Shown here in pieces: positions 21,161 through 29,400 of a stretch of DNA of 64,000 nucleotides. The DNA comes from a virus. The position numbers and the translations under genes are program-made. The stretch lies in IMG/VR virus record IMGVR_UViG_3300030060_006228, positions 1 to 64,000 of that record. One strand, given 5' to 3'. The notes beneath the pieces are model-generated. The model did not search any database and was not told the DNA's origin. It worked only from the letters and a program-made list of their open reading frames with translations. Each line of letters begins with the position of its first letter. The stretch's first letter is position 1.

Positions 21161-22467
21161 CCTAGTTTTTGACGCCACGTTGGAATCGTGTGTATCTCTC
21201 TTAATGAATCATTTATTCTTGTTGCAGAACTTGCTGATCCCATAGAATTAGGACTATCTACTTTTGGATTGGGTGGGGTTGTTATTGGTAACGGAAGCAT
21301 AGACGGTGGATTTTCTTGTCTAGAGTTTGCTGCTTCAGTTTTTATTGATTGGTTTTCCATCGCACTCATTGTGGCATTTTTAGAAAGATTAGCATTTGCT
21401 TTTTCTATGGTATTTGCTTCTGCTAAAATTTGAGGAACTTTATCTAGAGGGGTTACAATTTCAGGTCCTGCTTCACCGACAATTGCTTTTGTTGCACTAT
21501 CGACATAACCACCCTCTGCAAAAAAGGTGTATTCCTCTTTAGCCTGGTTGTTGATTATTCTTTCGATTTCTCTCTTCGGAACTTTCATTATGTTTGTGAT
21601 GAAAGTTTTATTATTTGTTGGTGACTCAGAATCTATAAAATCTGTGTCTGAGTATGTCGTGAGAGGAGAGTAATTTACACTAGTATCATTCCGGTTTAAA
21701 ACTTTGGTGTTTTTGTTTTCAAAGTTTTTGAACGATGTTTTTGCAGAGTTTACTTTATCCATACTGCTTACGTTTTTAATATTAGATACAGATCGATCTA
21801 TATTATTTTTATAAAATTCGTTCTTATGCTCTCTATTTTCATTTAAGATACTATTAACTCTGTTTTGGTTACTATTGTTTGTGTTTGAAAATGAGATAGG
21901 CGAGTCGTGTTCTTGTGTAAATGTGTCGCCTGAAATCTTGTTTAAAGTGTTTGAATTCAAAGACTTCTCGAATTCCATAAAACTATTTTCGATAGATTCG
22001 ACGGGATTCAGAACATCTTTAGTTTTTACTTCTGGAATATTCACCGGAGTATCTAAAAACAAGTTTACTGATTTTGATATATCTTCCTTGGTAAACGAGG
22101 GAGAGTACTCTCTCATAGAATAGTTCTTGTCAGCCTCTCTTGTGTTTCTTATAGTGTCGTATTTTTCATTCGTAATAAAATTATTTACTACCTCAGTGTT
22201 GTTGATACTATCAAGTCTTTTATTTATTTTCTCAATTGAAGTCGTGAGTGCATCAAGAGAAAATAAATCTCCATTGAAGGGAGTTACTTTACTTTCGCTG
22301 GTGGATACGAAACTGTTTTCTTCTGGCGAATCTAGTTCGGGTATCTCTATTTCTCTAGAAGGGTGAAACATATTCTCAGAAGATATAGAGGTAGAGAAGT
22401 CGAGAGAAGTTGGATTCTCCTTTATGAAGTTAGATATTTCTTCTAGTTTAGAAGTTCTATTGTCCAC
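21157..22467 (-). CDS. tape-measure-like tail protein (gp29 position)
   Basis: 436 residues from GTG 22467. The long N-terminal part is polar, Asn/Ser-rich and probably helical. The C-terminal third contains FAEGGYVDSATKAIVGEAGP followed by EIVTPLDKV, a motif at the end of many phage tape-measure proteins. Its place right behind a gp26-type gene with a -1 frameshift matches the chaperone-then-tape-measure order of long-tailed phages. T4 gp29 has 590 residues. If this is the ruler, the tail should be shorter than that of T4. Its GTG overlaps the end of the frameshifted ORF by 11 bases. Confidence 0.6.
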   Translation of the reverse strand: MDNRTSKLEEISNFIKENPTSLDFSTSISSENMFHPSREIEIPELDSPEENSFVSTSESKVTPFNGDLFSLDALTTSIEKINKRLDSINNTEVVNNFITNEKYDTIRNTREADKNYSMREYSPSFTKEDISKSVNLFLDTPVNIPEVKTKDVLNPVESIENSFMEFEKSLNSNTLNKISGDTFTQEHDSPISFSNTNNSNQNRVNSILNENREHKNEFYKNNIDRSVSNIKNVSSMDKVNSAKTSFKNFENKNTKVLNRNDTSVNYSPLTTYSDTDFIDSESPTNNKTFITNIMKVPKREIERIINNQAKEEYTFFAEGGYVDSATKAIVGEAGPEIVTPLDKVPQILAEANTIEKANANLSKNATMSAMENQSIKTEAANSRQENPPSMLPLPITTPPNPKVDSPNSMGSASSATRINDSLREIHTIPTWRQKLG

Positions 22468-22654
22468 GGTTTCTATTTCCTGTCTTTATCTTTAGGTTTT
22501 CTTCTTCGATATAACCGATTAGCATCGATAAGTATATATCTCTTTCCCACGGAATAAGTGTTTCTAATTCATGCAGACTATATTTGTAGTGATGTGTTAA
22601 GTTCCAGCAAACGGAGTAAAATTCCCCCAGTCCTAGATGACTGAGGGTTAGCCG
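22457..22654 (-). CDS. gp51-like ORF read by -1 frameshift from gp26
   Basis: An open frame of 65 codons beginning at CGG (22654) and ending TAG (22459-22457). It has no ATG, GTG or TTG before its conserved part. THHYKYSLHELETLIPWERD, then IYLSMLIGYIEEEN, resembles the small tail-assembly chaperone domain encoded behind gp26-type genes in T4-like phages. It lies in the -1 frame of gp26 and joins it at a slippery T-TTT-TTC. The fusion would be 303 residues. By analogy with lambda gpG-gpGT, the extension would contact the tape measure. An independent start at a CTG cannot be excluded. Confidence 0.75.
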   Translation of the reverse strand, partial: RLTLSHLGLGEFYSVCWNLTHHYKYSLHELETLIPWERDIYLSMLIGYIEEENLKIKTGNRNRGQ

Positions 22655-22660
22655 AAAAAA
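22624..22660 (-). promoter_or_regulatory. -1 ribosomal frameshift signal
   Basis: Read on the minus strand: slippery heptamer T-TTT-TTC (22660-22654) in the correct X-XXY-YYZ phase of gp26, a six-base spacer that includes the gp26 stop TAA, then a nine-pair stem CCCTCAGTC/GACTGGGGG (22647-22639 and 22632-22624) with a six-base loop. AGGAG lies just upstream of the heptamer. All parts of a classical signal are present. Confidence 0.85.
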
Positions 22661-23367
22661 TCTCCTAACCCCGACAGCACTATTTCTCTGTCAACCCCAT
22701 CATTTGTTGTATAGTTTACTTTATGTTCCAGTCTGGGTGAAGTAACAAAGAAGTTTAAAATGGCGTCAAATTGTTTTTTAGTCATAGCATCCACGAACTT
22801 ACTTAACTCTTCTGTTCCTATTTCGTCTGCACTTTCCTTTGCTTCCTTTGTCTCTACTGAATCTATGCAATGTAGAATCATGTCGTAGAAGTCAGATGAA
22901 TTTGTGGTGTCTATATCACCACCAAATTTTTCAAGTATTCTTATAGAGGGATATTTCATGTTTACAATAACATCATCGCTTATTTTTATCGAATTGGTGT
23001 GACTTTCTGTTCTCTTCAGTTCTATTTCTTCTAGGTTAACAGAACATTCGATCTTTTCACCCGTATGTGGACAGATGATGATGGGATCCACTACTTCACC
23101 AACCGATTTTGATCGTATTTGGACAAACAGATACTCTATATCGAAAATAGGAAGAACAGAAGCATCGTTTACAGATTCAACACATGATTCTATGATGTCT
23201 TTGATTGCAAGCATGATATCATTCTTGGATTGGGTATTCTGTGCAATCAATAATATTTTTTCTTCTTTCACCAAGAATGGTCTAAATCGAGTCTTCTCCC
23301 CGGTGGAGGGAATCGTCACATCATACTTGGGAGTTTTTTCTAACAATAAAGATGATATAGTGTTCAT
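22648..23367 (-). CDS. 26: baseplate hub assembly protein gp26
   Basis: 239 residues. IPSTGEKTRFRPFLVKEEKI near residue 20, then IIESCVE and FDIEYLFVQIRSKSVGEVVD near residue 85, are the gp26 signature (T4 gp26, 208 residues). The later half is acidic and ends DFFG. The protein acts in hub or tape-measure assembly and may be a chaperone absent from the final virion. It ends in a -1 frameshift signal leading into the ORF at 22457. Ribosome site AGGAG precedes its ATG. Confidence 0.88.
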   Translation of the reverse strand: MNTISSLLLEKTPKYDVTIPSTGEKTRFRPFLVKEEKILLIAQNTQSKNDIMLAIKDIIESCVESVNDASVLPIFDIEYLFVQIRSKSVGEVVDPIIICPHTGEKIECSVNLEEIELKRTESHTNSIKISDDVIVNMKYPSIRILEKFGGDIDTTNSSDFYDMILHCIDSVETKEAKESADEIGTEELSKFVDAMTKKQFDAILNFFVTSPRLEHKVNYTTNDGVDREIVLSGLGDFFG

Positions 23368-23381
23368 AATTTAAAAATCTC

Positions 23382-23975
23382 CTAAATGGTTTCGTAAATA
23401 TATTCTTTGTACCCCATTTTAACTTCGAGACGACTAAAGTCATTTTGTGAAGCAGAAGTCAATGAGATTGGCAGTAATGCAGATGGATATGGTTCAATAA
23501 GAGTAAATTTTGCTACTGGTTCTCCGTTTACATTTAACGGTTTTATAACAACAGAAGAATCCTTTGCATAGTCAGCATATTCCCTCATGGAGTCTGGTCT
23601 ACTATTATAGGTTGAAATGAAATTACCCAAAATACCACCAAAAGATCCAGGCGTTAGTTTGTTAAACATTGTGTTCATCCATGCTTCAAAGAAAGTTCTC
23701 TCTCTAAAGTCATCAGATAATCCAAGGGTTAGAACGAAATCATCATTGTTATATTGCCTAGCAATTGGGATATTTCTTTCTAACCCCCAAAGGAATTCAT
23801 TTTGAGTCTTTACACCTCTACCGGGAACAATTACTGAGACGATGTATGGTTTATCCAGAGATCCATTTGGACCGAAAATTTCTACATGAAACTTATTTGG
23901 TGAATGTAACTTACCAGAAAGAATTTCATTCTTTAAGTTACTAATTGAATTTGATTCTGGACCGATTGATGGCAT
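23382..23975 (-). CDS. 54: baseplate tail-tube initiator (gp54-like)
   Basis: 197 residues. The C-terminal YPSALLPISLTSASQNDFSR followed by LEVKMGYKEY is the tail-tube fold ending seen in T4 gp54 and gp19. The middle WGLERNIPIARQYNNDDFVL and FFEAWMN fit the tube-type beta barrel as well. In T4, gp54 (320 residues) caps the baseplate and starts tube polymerisation. The gene sits with gp26 and the tape-measure-like gene, as expected for gp54 or gp48. AGGAG precedes the ATG, and a weak late-promoter-like GATAAATAA lies upstream. Confidence 0.72.
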   Translation of the reverse strand: MPSIGPESNSISNLKNEILSGKLHSPNKFHVEIFGPNGSLDKPYIVSVIVPGRGVKTQNEFLWGLERNIPIARQYNNDDFVLTLGLSDDFRERTFFEAWMNTMFNKLTPGSFGGILGNFISTYNSRPDSMREYADYAKDSSVVIKPLNVNGEPVAKFTLIEPYPSALLPISLTSASQNDFSRLEVKMGYKEYIYETI

Positions 23976-23998
23976 GTGTAGTCTCCTCGATTATTTAT

Positions 23999-24433
23999 CT
24001 ATATTAGAAGATGTTCTTCTGTTAAAATAACGAATCTCCAGCCATTTTTGTGACACACTTCTTTAGCCGCTTTCCACTTTGCCTCGTTTATTGAATAACG
24101 AAGACACTCTTTTATATACACTCTTTTTTGTTTCTTTCCTCGTTCCGGAAGTTCTGTTTGTTTTTTCGGTTTCACTTCTATCATTACAGTTTCTACCGTA
24201 TTGTCCGGATTTCTCTTTTCGACTAGAAAATCTGGGTAGTATCTGTGCATCTTTTTGTCTACGGGGGAATAATATGGAACTGCTAACTCTTCGCTTCCCC
24301 ATCGAATAATATTTTTATTTTCGTCTAAATACTTACACATTCTTCTTTCCCACAACGAACGACATACTATGGAAGAAATGTCACCCATATACTTCGATTT
24401 ATTTTTTGGATTGAAGCGTGATTTGTAAGCCAT
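23999..24433 (-). CDS. 4: head completion protein gp4
   Basis: 144 residues. SRFNPKNKSKYMGDISSIVC, then RSLWERRMCKYLDEN, SPVDKKMHRYYPDF and VMIEVKPKKQ are those of T4 gp4 (150 residues), which has a TnsA-like nuclease fold with the Asp and Glu-x-Lys catalytic residues visible here (PDF, then EVKPK). The protein is needed to finish DNA-filled heads before tail joining. It is the first gene of the minus-strand unit that diverges from gp48. Confidence 0.9.
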   Translation of the reverse strand: MAYKSRFNPKNKSKYMGDISSIVCRSLWERRMCKYLDENKNIIRWGSEELAVPYYSPVDKKMHRYYPDFLVEKRNPDNTVETVMIEVKPKKQTELPERGKKQKRVYIKECLRYSINEAKWKAAKEVCHKNGWRFVILTEEHLLI

Positions 24434-24489
24434 ATGTATCCTTTAAACCTCATATATATTTAGTAACCACAAACTAGGAGAGTTAAAAG
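24434..24489. promoter_or_regulatory. divergent late promoter region
   Basis: A 56-base space between gp4 (minus) and the gp48-like gene (plus). It holds CATATATATTTAGTAA, which reads as TATATATTTAG on plus and TAAATATATATG on minus. Both resemble but do not equal the T4 late box TATAAATA. Ribosome sites lie on each side. Confidence 0.45.
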
Positions 24490-25317
24490 ATGGCAGGAAT
24501 AGATTCAGGAATTGCACTAGGTGACTCTATTGCTAAATACCCTCTTAATGCTGATGAGCAACAAGAGATCGAATTGTGGTTGAATATCCGTGCGTTTTCA
24601 TTTACCAGACTCAAAGCATTGCGTGCTTTGGAAATTGGAAATCAAAAATGTAATATGTGGCTTCCGATGCCTACCAAAATGGAAACTGGGACATCGATTA
24701 GTTACAACATGGGACCGGCGGAAGAAGGGACTTTAACAAAAGCAATCAACTCAGTTGCAAGCATAGGATCTATTGGAGATCTTTTCACGGGTGTTCTTGG
24801 TTGGTTTGAGAGTGTCACGGGTGTTGCAAATGCTGTCGGAAAACGAGACATGGATCAAAGAGAATCAGTTTTCAATGGTGCGGGACTTAGATCACATAAA
24901 TTTGATTGGACTCTTGTTCCCAAAGACGCTGAATCATCGGCAAGAATATTTTCTATGGCTTATAGGTTAAACGCTTTAGCCTACCCCGGTGCAGCGGCTC
25001 AAACATCCAGTATGTACCACCCACCTCTATTCACGTTGGGTGTTTTCCAAGGAGCAGCGGGTAGTAATGGGAAAGGTAGAACAGAATGGTCTATGGATCC
25101 TCAGTTGTGCGTCCTGAAAAGTTGTTCTATCGATAGGAGTGGAGCGGGTGCGGCCTATTCCGTTGGATCTAGTGATTTCCTCCCAGCAGTTTGGAAAATT
25201 TCTTTAGAGTTTACTGAATTCGAACCTCTTGTCAGATCTATGGTAAATGATCGACTGGTTTCAAGGTCTGTTTCCGATACCGTAGGTCTCGCAGATGCCT
25301 TTATCAATTCAATTTGA
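24490..25317 (+). CDS. 48: baseplate tail-tube cap (gp48-like)
   Basis: 275 residues. NGAGLRSHKFDWTLVPKDAE, then SARIFSMAYRLNALAYP, and a late SSDFLPAVWKISLEFTEFEP follow the tube-like fold of T4 gp48 (364 residues), the cap between baseplate and tail tube. It starts the large plus-strand baseplate unit and is followed 12 bases later by gp53. GGAG precedes the ATG. Assignment to gp48 rather than gp54 rests on order and on the EFEP ending, so the two could be interchanged. Confidence 0.7.
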   Translation: MAGIDSGIALGDSIAKYPLNADEQQEIELWLNIRAFSFTRLKALRALEIGNQKCNMWLPMPTKMETGTSISYNMGPAEEGTLTKAINSVASIGSIGDLFTGVLGWFESVTGVANAVGKRDMDQRESVFNGAGLRSHKFDWTLVPKDAESSARIFSMAYRLNALAYPGAAAQTSSMYHPPLFTLGVFQGAAGSNGKGRTEWSMDPQLCVLKSCSIDRSGAGAAYSVGSSDFLPAVWKISLEFTEFEPLVRSMVNDRLVSRSVSDTVGLADAFINSI

Positions 25318-25329
25318 GAGTTATTAAAT

Positions 25330-26388
25330 ATGTACTTCAATAAATTACCAAAAACAGAACATACCTTTGTCTATGAGAGTGAAGGTAAAACTAAAAATAT
25401 AACACTTCCTGTTGTTGATATTTTTAGAAGAGTCTCATTCACTAAAAGTTCTAAAAACAATGCGGATAATTATGAACTCTATACTATAGCAAACGGAGAA
25501 AAACCAGAAGATGTCGCTGCGAATGTCTACGGAGATCCTAGTCTGTGGTGGTTGATTCTTCTTTTCAATGATGTTTTGGATCCTTTCAATGAATGGGTTT
25601 TTGATTCGTCCTCTTTGAATGATAGGTTGGATTCTTATTATGGCGGATCTAGTTTTTATTTTACCGAACAACTAGGCGTTAATACAGATGATATTATGGT
25701 AAAGCGAGACACCTCAATAGAGGGTGGTATTGACATAGAAAAGTATGGATTTATTGGTGAATATGATCCAATCACTCATAGAGTTGATATTCGAACAAGC
25801 AAGAGTGTTGGTACTTTGAACGAGGGTGATGAGGTTTACATTTTTAGGAAAAAATCAGATGGTGGATATGCGTCTGTTGGATCATGGGGATCGACTGGTT
25901 GCTATCCCTCTTTCGCAGGGAACACATTCTGCAATGAAATTTTAGGTCCCACATCCGGAACTAATGCAACTCCATATTCCGCGCCTCTTTGTGCTACTGC
26001 CGGATCTACATTTGGTATTATACGAAAGAAAGTAGACATCTTAGAGTCTGCTGATGAATTTTTAGATTCTGTCGGGAATCCAATCAGTCCTTATTCTGGA
26101 ATAACAGGAATTGCTTCTGGTGTGAACCAACCACAAGGAGATTTTTACAGAATTGGTAATATATGTGGATTAACATCATCTGTACTATATCGGTATATCG
26201 ATGACAATCTCCCATCTACAATTAAAGTAAAAAATAAAGCGGCTGGAATTATAGAAGAAAATGATGCAAGAAGATCTATAAAAGTGTTGAAGATATCAGC
26301 AATTTCTCGCGTGCTTTCTGAAATAACTGCGATGTTGCGTGGCACGACCGTTCCGAGAGGAACCGTAGAGTTTATAGAGTATAACTAA
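25330..26388 (+). CDS. 53: baseplate wedge protein gp53 (enlarged)
   Basis: 352 residues against 196 in T4. The N-terminal half has ITLPVVDIFRRVSF, then IANGEKPEDVAANVYGDPSL followed by WWLILLFNDVLDPFNEW, the LysM-like gp53 core that closes the wedge onto the hub. The extra length is a Ser/Gly/Cys-containing insertion at about residues 175-270, before a C-terminal helix region. It lies between the gp48-like gene and the hub gene, as expected. In T4 gp53 joins wedges into the hexagonal baseplate. Confidence 0.87.
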   Translation: MYFNKLPKTEHTFVYESEGKTKNITLPVVDIFRRVSFTKSSKNNADNYELYTIANGEKPEDVAANVYGDPSLWWLILLFNDVLDPFNEWVFDSSSLNDRLDSYYGGSSFYFTEQLGVNTDDIMVKRDTSIEGGIDIEKYGFIGEYDPITHRVDIRTSKSVGTLNEGDEVYIFRKKSDGGYASVGSWGSTGCYPSFAGNTFCNEILGPTSGTNATPYSAPLCATAGSTFGIIRKKVDILESADEFLDSVGNPISPYSGITGIASGVNQPQGDFYRIGNICGLTSSVLYRYIDDNLPSTIKVKNKAAGIIEENDARRSIKVLKISAISRVLSEITAMLRGTTVPRGTVEFIEYN

Positions 26389-26403
26389 ACCAAGGAATTT
26401 GTA

Positions 26404-29400
26404 ATGTCTGAAACCGGAAGAGCAACACCACAAGAGTTTAAGTTAGAGTCTGTCATTCTCGAACGATTGAACGGAGACTCTATAACAATTTTTCCTCCAC
26501 CAAAAGACGATGGTGCAACCCAACAAATTTTTCAGGGAATGAATATAACCGAAGGTATTTTCGAACCAACTACAAAAGGTTCGATTACTATTCGAGATGC
26601 TTTCGATGCGTTTGAGGGATTCAATCCAATAGGAGGAGAAACCTTAAGGATAAGGGCTTTCACCCCAGACATTGAAATGCAATTACCCTCAGAAAAACAT
26701 GAGATTGATTGTGTGTTTATTGTTTATGATTGTACAAAGATATCAAATGAGGCGGGTGAACAAATATCTGGACCATCGACTGGACAGGTGTTTTGGAAAT
26801 TAGACTTCTGTACCCCGGAGTACTTTCTTTACAAACAAGAAGAAGGTTACTTGGAGGACGACTTCATAGGTCCAATTTCAGGAGAGGATGGATTAGTTCA
26901 ACAGTTAAGAGAAAAATATTTCAATAATGAAGATGGTAAAAACAGGCAGATGCCTGAAGAAAATATAGAGGATACCGCTAACTCTATTTGGTTGAAGAAA
27001 AATAACCTGATGTACCCGTGGGGAAAGAGTAGAAGCAATCCCAGTCTGTTTAATATGATGGATAGTCTTGCTGAAAATTCAATCTCCTCAAATAATCCAA
27101 ACGCAGCAAACTATCTTTTCTATAATACGACAAAAGGATATTCGTTCAGATCTGTGAACGACATGATTCTCAGTGCAGAAGAAGAACCAAGAGAATTTAA
27201 GGTAGATGTCCAGAAACCGGATGATGATACTTCGGTAGAACATGCGATAAGTATTTCTGAATTTGATCATTTATCATTGTGGAAAAATGGAGGATATAGT
27301 TCGTATTATACACTCACACGACCTTCTTTTGAGGATCCATATTTTGATCATGTAGACTTTAATGCATCACACGATAGAGTGGTTGTCGATTATCAATATC
27401 ATAGAGACTTCGATAACATTGAACATATCGAAGAGTATAAATTGTTACCCGAAGATGTAAAAACTGAGAAGGAAAATGGAACTGAACTCCATGATAATAT
27501 TTACGGTTATTTTGGTGAGTATCATAATAATGCAAACAGACACACAGATGTTACTAATTTAAATTACGAAGATGGATATGGAAATGTATATGGGAAGTCG
27601 GACAAGAAAACTTGGCAAACAATGTTTGACATTAATTCACTTCCTGTTTCTGATCTAAAAACGATACAGGATATAAAAGAAGAATTAGTAGAAAACAAAA
27701 AAGAGTATGCTAGAATTCGTAACTTAAGAAATAGATTTGACACCTATGAATGTAGTGTTTGTTGTTTACAGTCCCCGCCTGGTGTTACGGGATCTATAGA
27801 TGAATATAAAATAGTATCGGCGGGTTCTTTTTCTGATGTTGTTAATTATGAAAGAAAAGAAGATGAAGAGGGTATCCGATTTAGAACCAGTTATGAATTT
27901 GGTGAAGGTGGAACCGGACCTTGGAATGAGACGTTAGGTGAATTTTATTATCTAAAGGACGAGGTTCCGGATTATCAGGAATATGTTCTGAATGCAGAAA
28001 TAGTCCGACTAGAAATAGCACTACAGGCGAATCAACTGTTTTTAAGTAACTGCGAGGCTGGAATCGGAGGTGCGGATACCTCGGATGGTTGTCCTGATTG
28101 TGATTATGTACGAACATTAAGATGTAATGCCTGTGCCTCGGGTGATGATTTTGATTATTCTGGCACTGACGGTTGTAGTGCCACGAAACAAGAAACTCTA
28201 GCAAGAATAGATAGAATCACCAGACGATTGGATGAGTGGTATGCATACCGAGAAGAATTCCCAGAGTCGTATAGCAGAAACTGGAATAAGAAGGCTTACT
28301 TCATATCAAAACAACCAGAGAATAATAAGTTAAATAACACGATAGTTCCGGATAGTCTATTCAATGTTAAAAGTATAAAAAGAATACCTCTTCGGAATAG
28401 TAGATACGAACAGTTTGCAAGAAAATATAATGTTAAAGATGGTGAGTTGGGTGAATGGATTTATAACGCTTACTTGGGAAATAATACAGACATAGATCCT
28501 ACTCAGCCGGGTGGACACCCAATATATGATCAAAAGTATATGCCCTTTGAGATGGCAGGTCCGGGTGCATATAGAGATGCTTCACAGAGGTGGTGGGGAA
28601 TTGCTCAAACTGATTATGTAAATCAGTTCTGTGACATAGACTATAGGCAAGCAGGGGACGAGTTCGTCGCGGACTACAACGTATGTAGTGCCTGTTTCTC
28701 TCCGACTGCTGGATTTTATGGTGGTGTGAATGTAGATCTAACGGAAGTTGATCAATTTACATGGAGAGTTGGGACTGATTATGATCCGAGTCCATGTGGT
28801 GTCGAAAATGAAAATGGAGGTAGGGAGTACGAATCAGAAGCAGTATATCAAACCACGGATCACGGTCCTCCGTGGGGAGTAGTTGCACCTCCTTGGCATC
28901 CAAATGCTGGAGAAATTTTATTACCGGGCGGAGAGTTTGATCCATTCGTATACTCACAGAGATGGAATTTTTATCTAGACGATATTGCAGATTATACCCC
29001 CGTATCAATAAAAAGAAAAGAGGTTCAAAGTTTTGTCCGAGTTGAATTCGAACAACCAATCGGACTAGAAACATTGAATGAATTTCCAAGTGGATTCATC
29101 CGAGACGCTGGTTACGAATATTTTCTTCCGTATCTTGTGATGCTTACACCCGGACCTTATGGTAAACAAGGCGCAAGAAAAAATATTGCCGTTATTGGGA
29201 TTGATCCTTATGGATTTGATGTTGCCGTGGAACCAGAAGATCCAGACTACGGTGACAACACAGACGATGAGGGAATGAACCTATATCCATCGGAAGAATG
29301 GGAAACAGAAACTCCCTACTATACCACAAGTGGAGGTAGAGGATATGATTACTATTCTGGTGGAAGATACGGACGATATGGTAGAGCATATTCAAGTAGA

